Origin: Planctomycetaceae bacterium UBA2972
GTDB taxonomy: Bacteria > Planctomycetota > Planctomycetia > Pirellulales > Pirellulaceae
Assembly (NCBI GenBank): GCA_002348315.1
Contig: DEAW01000147.1
Location: forward strand, 9,464 to 73,463
DNA length: 64,000 bases
Direction: 5' to 3'
Positions 9,153 through 16,994 of this stretch are shown piece by piece (within the stretch, counting starts at the first letter, position 1; every line of letters starts with the position of its first letter). The notes under the pieces are model-generated. The model did not search any database and had not been told where the DNA came from. It saw only the letters and a list, made by a program, of their open reading frames with translations. Both the position numbers and the translations under genes were made by a program.

Positions 9153-9581
9153 TTAACGCCCTCCGTCTGCAGGATAGACCGAGAAGGCAACATCCCAGAT
9201 TCCCATTTTCGCGCATGCCAGCATCACAGGCCGGACTTGCGCAAACGGTATTTGGCGATCGCTACGTATTCGTACTTCAATATTGGGACCGTTGTTTTCG
9301 ACATGTTCGATTAATCGGTCTTCCACCTCAGCGGCAGTTATCCGCCGACCACTGATTAATAATTGCCCCGAATTGGTGACATTAATCACGATGCGGGGAT
9401 TGGTACTTGCTTCGGATTCGAGCCCCGATTCGGCATTGGGTAAATCGATGTCCATTTGCGATTCCTGTTTAGCCAGATGACTGGATACAAGAAAGAAAAT
9501 GATCAGCAGGAACACCACATCAATCATGGGCGTCATGTTGAAGCCGACTTCTTTCGATCTGGCGTAACTGGGAATATGCAT
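9153..9581 (-). CDS. exbD: ExbD/TolR family biopolymer transport protein (first copy)
   Basis: A 142-residue protein with one N-terminal transmembrane helix (MTPMIDVVFLLIIFFLVSS, about 16-34) carrying the conserved Asp21 that conducts protons in ExbD/TolR. The periplasmic domain follows, with IEVRIRSDRQIPFAQVRPVM matching the usual C-terminal ExbD pattern. It lies between exbB (46-base gap) and the second exbD (3-base gap) in a minus-strand operon. The membrane helix closely resembles that of the neighbouring paralogue, but the soluble parts have diverged. Confidence 0.88.
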   Translation of the reverse strand: MHIPSYARSKEVGFNMTPMIDVVFLLIIFFLVSSHLAKQESQMDIDLPNAESGLESEASTNPRIVINVTNSGQLLISGRRITAAEVEDRLIEHVENNGPNIEVRIRSDRQIPFAQVRPVMLACAKMGIWDVAFSVYPADGGR

Positions 9582-9627
9582 GGATTTATGATTGGACGGA
9601 GAAGAGATTTACCAACGGTATTAAGTG

Positions 9628-10416
9628 TTAACCCTGTTTGGGAGGAGGTTTGGGTTGAGTCGACTTGGTTGCTGCACCACGAGCACGGCGTTTAACAGGA
9701 GCGATGGTGTGCTGTACGACATAGGAAGCCTCGGCGACCAGGTGGTCGACCCGATTCCGAAATATTGCGAAAGCGCCTAGTGATGGAATGGCAACAATTA
9801 GCCCACCTACTGTCGTTACCAACGCCTGATAAATCCCTTCGGCCAGATCTCCGGCACCGGCAGCACCCTGAGTGGTGGCAACTTGCTGGAAAGCAAAAAT
9901 CATCCCGGTAACCGTTCCCAGCAGTCCGACCATAGGAGCAATGTTTCCGATGACCGAGAGATATTCAATTTTTCGAAACAACCGTGCGGACTGCTCAGCC
10001 ATGGCATCTTCCATCGCTTTTTCAATGGCTTCCCAGCCTCCTTCCATTTCTCCCAGTCCATGACTGATAACGAAACTGAGCAGGCAGGGATTATCCCGGC
10101 AGAGCGTATCGGCTTCCCGGTATTTGCCAGCCATCAGATGATCTCGCAGCTGGACTCCTAAATCGGTTGGCATGATATCTTTGGCCCGCAGGGTCAGTAA
10201 ATGTTCGATCACCAGATACACGGCTGTTAAGGAAAGGCACAGTAGCAGTATCAGGATGGCCAGCCCGGTGATTCCTCCGGAAAAGACGATATCGGTGAAA
10301 CCTTTGGCTTGGGCGTTTGAACCGCCTGCATCCTGAGCCATGGCAGATACCTGAAACATCAGGCCAAAGACCAACCCCGTTGTGGCCATCGTTGTTAACC
10401 AGCTAAATCGCCTCAC
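9628..10416 (-). CDS. exbB: MotA/TolQ/ExbB family proton channel protein
   Basis: A 262-residue inner-membrane protein. An N-terminal signal-like segment (about 1-27, ending AMAQ) is followed by a transmembrane helix near 50-75, a cytoplasmic stretch, and two more helices near 152-175 and 190-222. The last two carry the family hallmarks GLLGTVTGMI and ALVTTVGGLIVAIPSL. ExbB/TolQ proteins form the pentameric stator that surrounds ExbD/TolR. The start is a GTG at 10416 that overlaps the TGA of the upstream TPR gene (GTGA), pointing to coupled translation. The C-terminus is rich in basic residues and proline (KRRARGAATK, then PKPPPKQG). Confidence 0.88.
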   Translation of the reverse strand: MRRFSWLTTMATTGLVFGLMFQVSAMAQDAGGSNAQAKGFTDIVFSGGITGLAILILLLCLSLTAVYLVIEHLLTLRAKDIMPTDLGVQLRDHLMAGKYREADTLCRDNPCLLSFVISHGLGEMEGGWEAIEKAMEDAMAEQSARLFRKIEYLSVIGNIAPMVGLLGTVTGMIFAFQQVATTQGAAGAGDLAEGIYQALVTTVGGLIVAIPSLGAFAIFRNRVDHLVAEASYVVQHTIAPVKRRARGAATKSTQPKPPPKQG

Positions 10417-11498
10417 GACGAATCTCCTTCCTGCTTTAGTCGTTCTCTCGCCCGAATACGAGCTTCGATATCAATTTCCAAACGCTCGGCCTGAGTACCG
10501 GCCGTCGTGTCAGAATATCGATGTTCGAGTTCTTTACATAAGATCAGAGCTTCTGAGTATTGAGTCATGGACATCAGCTCGCGGACGGAGGCGTAGGTCG
10601 CTTCCGAGGCGAGATGATGATTTGATTGATAGAGAATCGGAATCCGCATCCAGGTCAGAACGGCTTCTTCATGCATTCTGAGGCTGCGTTGCATTTGCGC
10701 CAGGATATGAAGCGGTCCTGCTCGTAGATCCTTCGGCAATTGCCCAATCGCCTGCTCCCAGCGTTCGACATCATCCGGTTTGGCGATCGGAATTCTGGTC
10801 CGCCAGGTTTGAGCAACCGCGAGCAACGCGATGGTTTTATCGGAATGCTGTTCGAGTTGTTTAAAGATGACAATGGCATCGCTGCGGTAAGGTGAGGTGA
10901 GCAACCAACTCGCTCCGACTAATTGTTTGAGTGGATTTGCTGAACGCATCAATTCACGGCCGCGGTGTAGTAATTCTCCCGAGGCAGAGATGGTATGCCA
11001 GGCAATCGGTGCTGCGGAAAGATAAGGCGTGTCAGTTTGTTGGCTGAGCAACGTATTAAAGAACTGATTGGCGGCAACGTGCCAATTACCTTCGTTTTGC
11101 TCGCATAAAACCATACGGGCTGTAATACGATGTTTCACCCAGTCACGGTTTTCACTGCTGTAAGCCTGTCGATAACTAATCGCCGCACGCTCAAATCGTC
11201 GATCGGACAGATAGCCTTCGGCTTTGACATAGTCCGGATCCCAGTGGCTGGACAATTCAATGATTTGCCCGGCTGGGAGTGATTGCTCTCGTCCGGAAAC
11301 CAATTGGAGCTTTAATTCGTTCGCATCGTAGCTAACAATTTTTCCATGGTAGCTGCGAGCCTGGTTGGCCTGGGTGTTCCATATAGTGACGGTGTCGAAA
11401 TCGGTTTGCTGAGCCGAACCGTTCAGGCAATAAAGCAAGCTGCATGAGACCAGCCCAAGGATACGAATGCATCGATGGAAATCGCGTTGCTTCGTCAT
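10413..11498 (-). CDS. Exported TPR-type helical protein of the VWA-ExbBD operon
   Basis: A 361-residue protein from the ATG at 11498, which gives a sound signal peptide (MTKQRDFHRCIRILG... to NGSAQQ, cleavage near 28). A TTG eight codons upstream is possible but less likely. After the signal comes a small beta-rich region (about 30-75, YHGKIVSYDANELKLQL), then helical repeats (FERAAISYRQAYSSEN and later SEALILCKELEHRYSD) like TPR units. No catalytic motif is visible. The gene lies between the VWA gene (41-base gap) and exbB (4-base overlap), so its product probably acts in the same periplasmic complex. Confidence 0.7.
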   Translation of the reverse strand: MTKQRDFHRCIRILGLVSCSLLYCLNGSAQQTDFDTVTIWNTQANQARSYHGKIVSYDANELKLQLVSGREQSLPAGQIIELSSHWDPDYVKAEGYLSDRRFERAAISYRQAYSSENRDWVKHRITARMVLCEQNEGNWHVAANQFFNTLLSQQTDTPYLSAAPIAWHTISASGELLHRGRELMRSANPLKQLVGASWLLTSPYRSDAIVIFKQLEQHSDKTIALLAVAQTWRTRIPIAKPDDVERWEQAIGQLPKDLRAGPLHILAQMQRSLRMHEEAVLTWMRIPILYQSNHHLASEATYASVRELMSMTQYSEALILCKELEHRYSDTTAGTQAERLEIDIEARIRARERLKQEGDSS

Positions 11499-11539
11499 GC
11501 GTGGTCCTCGGGATCCTGACAAGTCATCAAAACGGAAGG

Positions 11540-12634
11540 TTAACGTATTGAAGCGAGTTTATTCAAGTCGACATAGCTATACTGTCCGCCATTCAGGTCT
11601 GCCAGTCGCATTAGAAAATTCTTTGCTCCCAGATACTTCCCCACTCCGAACTGAATGCAATTGATTGAAGCACCGACGCCGTCATTTCGTTTTGTGATAA
11701 ATGCTAATTCATCGGTGGTAAGTTGCGGTTCATCTGCATCGGTGAGGAAGAAAATAACATCGGGCTTCATATTGAGTGCAATCTTGAGTGCAGCAATATG
11801 GTTGGTCTGCCCGGACGGTTTAATCGACTCGACGAAATCGACCGCCTGTTCACGATTGATGTTATTTCCATACAACAGTTTTGGAGGCGATGGGTGGAAT
11901 GGATTGAATACCGCAGGGTATTCGTTGTAGAAAATGATCTGAAACTGATGGTTCTCTTTGAGATCTTCGAGACTGGCCAGCAATTGTTGCTGTGCGGCGT
12001 CGATAGGTCGCCCCATATATCCTGACATGGAGGCTGAACGGTCAAAGACATAGATAAACCGTGTTCCCTTTCCCTTGATCCCAAAAACACCGGTTTCAAC
12101 TTTACCAAAGTCACCACCGGTCGATGTTCGGTTATTCGTGAGTTCCTCGAGCGTCGGTAAATTCGACTCGCCTGTACTACTGGTATCAATCACGGGCTCC
12201 GACGTGCCGCTGGGTAAACCACCGGGTAGTTGTAGATCGGAAAGAATGGCGTCCTGAGTGTTTTGCTCGACCAACTCACTAATGGATGTGGAGTTCTGTT
12301 GAGCACTCTGAGAGGAATCTTCACTGGGGTTCTGATGATACGTGGGGCTTTCGGCCGAGTTATTGACCAGCACAATTCCACCTTCAGCGGTTTGCTCGTC
12401 CGCCGCCCCTTTGAAGATCGTCGTCTTCCAGGTGTAGATCAGCAACGCAAAGACAGCGATGTGTATTCCCACAGAAATGAACAGAGCCGAGTTACTACTA
12501 TTCTCGTAGTAATACATCCCGTCAGATTCGCTAAGGTTGATCAGTAATTCCCCCTGATTTTCCGGCATCTCATCAAAAGAATGCGTGACTTCATGCTCTG
12601 AAGTTTGGGACAGGATTGAATCGGAATTGCTCAC
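11540..12634 (-). CDS. Membrane-anchored von Willebrand factor A domain protein
   Basis: A 364-residue protein starting at GTG. A cytoplasmic N-terminus of about 49 acidic residues precedes one transmembrane helix (about 50-69), then a Ser/Asn/Gln-rich linker (80-180) and a C-terminal VWA domain (about 190-360). The MIDAS metal site is visible as DRSAS, Asp198, Ser200 and Ser202, with a later Thr in SGQTNH and Asp in FFLTDADEP. VWA domains bind protein partners through Mg2+. The layout of cytoplasmic tail, one helix, flexible linker and folded periplasmic domain mirrors TonB and TolA, the usual partners of ExbB/ExbD. It heads the operon, so I infer it is the moving partner of the motor. No TonB C-terminal domain is present. 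Confidence 0.8.
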   Translation of the reverse strand: MSNSDSILSQTSEHEVTHSFDEMPENQGELLINLSESDGMYYYENSSNSALFISVGIHIAVFALLIYTWKTTIFKGAADEQTAEGGIVLVNNSAESPTYHQNPSEDSSQSAQQNSTSISELVEQNTQDAILSDLQLPGGLPSGTSEPVIDTSSTGESNLPTLEELTNNRTSTGGDFGKVETGVFGIKGKGTRFIYVFDRSASMSGYMGRPIDAAQQQLLASLEDLKENHQFQIIFYNEYPAVFNPFHPSPPKLLYGNNINREQAVDFVESIKPSGQTNHIAALKIALNMKPDVIFFLTDADEPQLTTDELAFITKRNDGVGASINCIQFGVGKYLGAKNFLMRLADLNGGQYSYVDLNKLASIR

Positions 12635-12687
12635 GAAAATACGTTCTGAATGTAGGCTGAAATAACGAAAAGATCTTAGTAGCTTTT

Positions 12688-12693
12688 ATTATA
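12688..12693 (-). promoter_or_regulatory. Possible -10 box for the VWA-ExbBD operon
   Basis: A perfect TATAAT on the minus strand lies about 54 bases upstream of the VWA gene start, which would give a 5' leader of about 45 bases. No good -35 hexamer is found at 16-18 bases upstream, so this is tentative. Confidence 0.3.
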
Positions 12694-12866
12694 AGCCTAG
12701 ACGAATGAAAACGTAGAACGAATCCACAACAGTTTATCCGTTTGAGCAAGGCTCACTTAGTATGATGTGATACGAGTTACGGACTTTCCGAGGTTGAATT
12801 TCAATGCTAATCTCTTAGTTATTACAGCCTACAAAGAAATGTGATTTGCCCCCGCTGAGTACATCC

Positions 12867-13448
12867 ATGGAAATCATTACGCATCCGCATCCAACCTTGA
12901 AATATAAGTCGCGGCCGGTGGTTCGTATCAATGCTGAACTGAAGGCCATTGTGGCGGAAATGTTTGAATTGATGTACGAAGCTAAAGGTGTGGGGTTGGC
13001 TGCCAATCAGGTCAATCTTCCGCTGCGGTTGTTCGTGGCAAATCCATCCGGCGTAAGAGGTGAGGGTGAAGACCTTGTCTTCATTAACCCTGTGATCAGT
13101 AAAGGGACGGGAAATGAAGTTGCCGATGAAGGCTGTCTCAGTCTGCCTGGTATCTACGGTCCGGTGAATCGATCCAAAAGTATTCACGTGGAAGCCTTTG
13201 GTATTGATGGTAGCTCGATCAGTATGGATCTGGATGATTTTCTGGCGAGAGTGGTCCAGCACGAAACTGATCATCTCGATGGCGTCATGTTCACCGATCG
13301 CATGGTGGATCACAGCCTTCAGGTAATTCAGTTGGAGATTGAAGAGTTCGAGATTGAATACCGATCGAAAGTAGCTGACGGCCTCGTTCCCGGTGAAGAT
13401 GCCGTCTACGCTGAACTGGCGGAATGGGAATCTAAATTTTGCCAGTAG
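12867..13448 (+). CDS. def: Peptide deformylase
   Basis: A 193-residue metalloenzyme that removes the formyl group from the N-terminal methionine of new proteins. All three family motifs are present: GVGLAANQ (motif 1), EGCLSLPG with the metal-binding Cys (motif 2), and QHETDHLDG with the HExxH-type metal ligands (motif 3). I choose the ATG at 12867, giving the usual MEIITHPHPTLK start; a TTG seven codons upstream is less likely. fmt follows after an 18-base gap, the classic def-fmt pairing of deformylation with formylation. Confidence 0.95.
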   Translation: MEIITHPHPTLKYKSRPVVRINAELKAIVAEMFELMYEAKGVGLAANQVNLPLRLFVANPSGVRGEGEDLVFINPVISKGTGNEVADEGCLSLPGIYGPVNRSKSIHVEAFGIDGSSISMDLDDFLARVVQHETDHLDGVMFTDRMVDHSLQVIQLEIEEFEIEYRSKVADGLVPGEDAVYAELAEWESKFCQ

Positions 13449-13466
13449 AGAAGTAGGTGAAACGCG

Positions 13467-14423
13467 ATGCGTCTAATTGTAATGGGGACAGGACCGTTTG
13501 CCGTTCCGATGTTCGAAGCCTTATTGGCGGCCGGACATGAAATCCCCGTCGTCGTGACTCGACCGACACGTCCGGCCCGGGGCAGGAAACAACCGCCTCC
13601 CAATCCGATGCAGGATGCTGCGCTGCAGGCCGGTATCGAAGTGTGGGCACCCGATTCAATTAATCTTCCCGAGTCGGTGGAGAAACTAACCGCTCTGGCC
13701 GCTGATCTGATGGTGGTTTGTGATTATGGTCAGATCCTAAGTTCGGAGGCATTAGCGACGTCGCGGCTCGGTGGAATCAATCTGCATGGCTCGCTGTTAC
13801 CAAAGTATCGCGGAGCGGCACCGGTTCAATGGGCTGTAATTCAAGGTGACCGGACTACCGGTATCACTGTCATTCATATGACGCCAAAATTAGATGGTGG
13901 GCCATCGCTGATGCAGATTGAAACAGCGATTGAAGCTCATGAGACGGCGGAAACTCTGGAGGCCAGACTTTCAATACTGGGTGCCCCTGCAGTGCTTGAA
14001 GCGATCGAATTGCTCGCCGATTGGGATGGCGCATCCCCTCTGGGCGAATTACAAGACTCAGCAGAAGTTACCAAAGCCCCCCGGCTAACCAAACAACACG
14101 GAGCGATAGACTGGTCGACCGCTGCGGTGGAAATTGTAAACCGACATCGTGGAGTGCAACCGTGGCCTGGAAGTTACACGTTGTGGGATCGGGGTAAACA
14201 ACCTTTACGGCTCCTTGTTGCTGATTTGCAACTTTCAGAACGGACGGAGACAGGACAGCCTGGTGAAGTCATCATTGCGGAGCGGGAAGAATTAGTCGTG
14301 GCCTGTGGTACAGGTGCCATCCAACTCACTCAGGTGCAACCCGCTGGAAAACGGATGATGACGGCAGAGGAATTTCTGCGAGGGTATCAATTGCAACCCG
14401 GCATTCGCTTTCAATCGTCCTGA
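13467..14423 (+). CDS. fmt: Methionyl-tRNA formyltransferase
   Basis: A 318-residue enzyme that formylates initiator Met-tRNA using 10-formyltetrahydrofolate. The N-terminal formyltransferase domain (about 1-200) shows the family block LHGSLLPKYRGAAPVQWA, where Asn-Leu-His-x-Ser contains the catalytic Asn and His. The following Asp lies in MTPKLDGG, where most Fmt proteins have a longer LDTGD motif. The C-terminal domain (about 205-315) contains RGVQPWPGSYT, typical of the tRNA-binding OB-like part. Length is close to E. coli Fmt (315). It is 18 bases downstream of def and almost certainly cotranscribed. Confidence 0.94.
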   Translation: MRLIVMGTGPFAVPMFEALLAAGHEIPVVVTRPTRPARGRKQPPPNPMQDAALQAGIEVWAPDSINLPESVEKLTALAADLMVVCDYGQILSSEALATSRLGGINLHGSLLPKYRGAAPVQWAVIQGDRTTGITVIHMTPKLDGGPSLMQIETAIEAHETAETLEARLSILGAPAVLEAIELLADWDGASPLGELQDSAEVTKAPRLTKQHGAIDWSTAAVEIVNRHRGVQPWPGSYTLWDRGKQPLRLLVADLQLSERTETGQPGEVIIAEREELVVACGTGAIQLTQVQPAGKRMMTAEEFLRGYQLQPGIRFQSS

Positions 14424-14505
14424 GGCTCTGCTGGTAATCTGGCGGCTAAATCTTACAATGAGTTGCGATAGATGACCGTGGACTCGTAGAAAGAACCGAA
14501 AAGAT

Positions 14506-15501
14506 ATGTCAGATAAGTTACGTTGGGGTATCGTTAGTACCGCAAAAATTGGCACCGAAAAAGTAATCCCGGCGATGCAACAGGCTCAGTTTTGTGACAT
14601 CGTTGCCATTGCTTCACGCACTCAGGAAAAAGCTGATGCGACTGCAGCGGAATTGGGCATTCCTAAAGCTTATGGATCGTACGAGGCCCTCCTGGCAGAC
14701 CCCGATATCGATGCCATCTACAATCCACTGCCAAACCACATGCATGTCCCCGTCTCCATTCAGGCCCTCGAGGCAGGTAAGCACGTCCTCTGTGAAAAAC
14801 CGATTGCATTGACGAGCGAAGAAGGTCAACAGTTGGTGGATGCAGCTGCGGCTCACCCCAACCTGAAGTGCATGGAAGCCTTTATGTATCGTCATCACCC
14901 GCAGTGGCAAAAGGCACGAGAAATTGTTCAGAGTGGCGGGATTGGAAGACTGGTTACCATCAACTCACTGTTCTCCTACTTCAACGATGATCCGAACAAT
15001 ATTCGTAACATGGCCGATATTGGCGGTGGTGGTCTGATGGATATTGGCTGTTACCCGATTAGCCTATCGCGTTTTATTTTTGCCGGCGAGCCAAATCGAG
15101 TTTCCGGAATTGCGGAGTTTCATCCCGAGTTTGGAACCGATATTCTCTCTAGTGCGATCCTTGATTTTGGCACGGGCACGTCGACATTCACATGCTCAAC
15201 GCAACTGGCTCCTTACCAACGAGTGAATATCTTTGGTGTCGAAGGTCGGATTGAAATTGAGATTCCTTTCAATGCTCCGCCAGACCAACCATGCAAAATG
15301 TGGCATCAAAAAGCATGCGGAGAAATCGAAGAGATCGTATTTGATATTTGTGACCAATACGGTATTCAGGGCGATCTGTTTTCTCGCGCTGTGATGGATG
15401 ATACCGATGTCCCTACGCCGATTTCAGATGCCGTCGGCAACATGAAAGTGATAGAAGCCATCCTGCATAGCTCAGCCAACAATGGCTGGGAAGCAGTTTA
15501 A
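14506..15501 (+). CDS. Gfo/Idh/MocA family oxidoreductase
   Basis: A 331-residue NAD(P)-dependent sugar dehydrogenase-like enzyme. The N-terminal Rossmann fold begins WGIVSTAKIG; the second-substrate motif is CEKPIAL, with the conserved Lys of the EKP signature, and the C-terminal half holds GGGGLMDIGCYPISLSRFI, typical of the catalytic Asp/His-type helix of the family. Members oxidise or reduce cyclic polyols and sugars; the substrate cannot be told from sequence. It resembles the D-xylose dehydrogenase/dimeric dihydrodiol dehydrogenase branch. It follows fmt by 82 bases and ends 17 bases from the convergent DUF1501 gene. Confidence 0.88.
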   Translation: MSDKLRWGIVSTAKIGTEKVIPAMQQAQFCDIVAIASRTQEKADATAAELGIPKAYGSYEALLADPDIDAIYNPLPNHMHVPVSIQALEAGKHVLCEKPIALTSEEGQQLVDAAAAHPNLKCMEAFMYRHHPQWQKAREIVQSGGIGRLVTINSLFSYFNDDPNNIRNMADIGGGGLMDIGCYPISLSRFIFAGEPNRVSGIAEFHPEFGTDILSSAILDFGTGTSTFTCSTQLAPYQRVNIFGVEGRIEIEIPFNAPPDQPCKMWHQKACGEIEEIVFDICDQYGIQGDLFSRAVMDDTDVPTPISDAVGNMKVIEAILHSSANNGWEAV

Positions 15502-15518
15502 GCGAAGGTCTTTGTTGG

Positions 15519-16988
15519 TTATGCGATCCAATCGTGCATGACTTCTCCATGCACATCGGTGAGGCGATAATCGCGACCGGCATAGCGATAAGTTAGTTGC
15601 TTGTGATCAAAACCAAGTAAATGAAGCATGGTCGCGTGCAGATCGTGAACATGCACAGGGTTTTCTTCTGCCCGGAATCCAAAAGGATCCGTCGTTCCAT
15701 AGGTTTGGCCACCACGGATGCCACCTCCGGCAAGCCAGACGGTAAAGCCCCAGTGATTGTGATCTCGCCCGTTTACTTTCCCCTGGTTCGCACCGGCAGT
15801 TGGAAGTTCGACTACAGGAGTACGACCGAATTCGCCTCCCCAGACAATCAATGTCTCTTCAAATAATCCCAATCGCTTCAGATCACTGATGAGGGCAGCA
15901 ATGGCACTATCCTGCTGTCCAGCTAGCCGTCGATGATTGACCTCAATATCGTCATGGTTATCCCAGGGTTGCCCGGCCCCGTGCCACAGCTGGACATAAC
16001 GCACTCCGCGTTCGACAAGCCTTCTGGCTATTAACATCTGTCGTGCCGGATCGCCCGGGCCGTAATTCTCTACCACATGGGCCGGCTCACTGCTAATGTC
16101 AAAGACGTCGCTGGCTTCCAATTGCATGCGATAGGCCAGTTCATAGTTTTCAATACGAGCGTCGAGCTCAGGAGCTTCGCCGCGTTGCTGTTTATGGATT
16201 TCGTTTAGACGCTTGAGTGCATCCAACTGACGTCGTTGTTGATTGAGGGGCAAATCGTTATTGCGAATATTAGCAATCAGTTTTTCCACATCTTTATGTT
16301 TGCTGTTGATGTAGGTGCCTTGAAAAATGCCGGGTAGAAATGCGGACTGCCAGTTTTGAGCTCCCTTGATCGGGTAGCCGTTAGGACACATCGCAATAAA
16401 CGATGGTAGATTTTGGTTTTCAGTTCCCAGTCCATATGAAATCCAGGAACCAACGCTGGGACGAATCAACGTTGATTCACCGCAATTCATTAACAACAGA
16501 GACGGTTCATGATTGGGAACGTTGGCATGCATGCTACGAACAATGCACATATCGTCAATATGAGCAGCGGCCGTTTTGGCATAGAGTTCGCTGACTTCGA
16601 TACCGGATTCACCATACTTTTGAAAACGAAAAGGTGTTCCGAAGCAATGTCCGGTTTTACGTTCAGTCTTGAGATTGCTAAACGGCAGTGGCTTACCGTG
16701 GTGTTTCGTAAGTTCGGGCTTGTTGTCGAAGGTATCGATGTGTGAGGGGCCACCGTTGCAAAAAATGTGGATGACATGTTTTGCTTTGGCCTGGAAGTGT
16801 GGTTGTTTCGGTGCCAGCGGACTGACTGAATCAGCTGCCTGAGCGTGAGATAGTAATGCCTCGTCTCCGAGCAGACCGGCCAGTCCGAGCATCCCCAGTC
16901 CCGTGCCGGAACGCGCAAGTAAAGATCGGCGACTGATGCCAGTCAGCGATGAAGGATTGCTGTGAAAAATGCCATTGCTGTGTTTCAT
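15519..16988 (-). CDS. DUF1501 family exported protein
   Basis: A 489-residue protein with a twin-arginine signal (ISRRSLLARSGTGLGMLG, about 19-36), so it is probably exported folded. The body matches DUF1501, an alkaline-phosphatase/sulfatase-superfamily-like family abundant in planctomycetes. Visible conserved blocks are HIFCNGGPSHIDTFDNKP near 73-90, NHEPSLL, WGGEFGRTP and HDLHATMLHLLG near the end, with several His and Asp residues that could bind metal. The activity is not established. It lies 6 bases downstream of the PSCyt1/DUF1553 gene, the standard planctomycete pairing. Confidence 0.88.
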   Translation of the reverse strand: MKHSNGIFHSNPSSLTGISRRSLLARSGTGLGMLGLAGLLGDEALLSHAQAADSVSPLAPKQPHFQAKAKHVIHIFCNGGPSHIDTFDNKPELTKHHGKPLPFSNLKTERKTGHCFGTPFRFQKYGESGIEVSELYAKTAAAHIDDMCIVRSMHANVPNHEPSLLLMNCGESTLIRPSVGSWISYGLGTENQNLPSFIAMCPNGYPIKGAQNWQSAFLPGIFQGTYINSKHKDVEKLIANIRNNDLPLNQQRRQLDALKRLNEIHKQQRGEAPELDARIENYELAYRMQLEASDVFDISSEPAHVVENYGPGDPARQMLIARRLVERGVRYVQLWHGAGQPWDNHDDIEVNHRRLAGQQDSAIAALISDLKRLGLFEETLIVWGGEFGRTPVVELPTAGANQGKVNGRDHNHWGFTVWLAGGGIRGGQTYGTTDPFGFRAEENPVHVHDLHATMLHLLGFDHKQLTYRYAGRDYRLTDVHGEVMHDWIA

Positions 16989-16994
16989 GAGCGA

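Noticed and set aside
12822..13313. A 163-codon open frame on the minus strand
   Set aside because: It is antisense to def, which carries all three peptide deformylase motifs.
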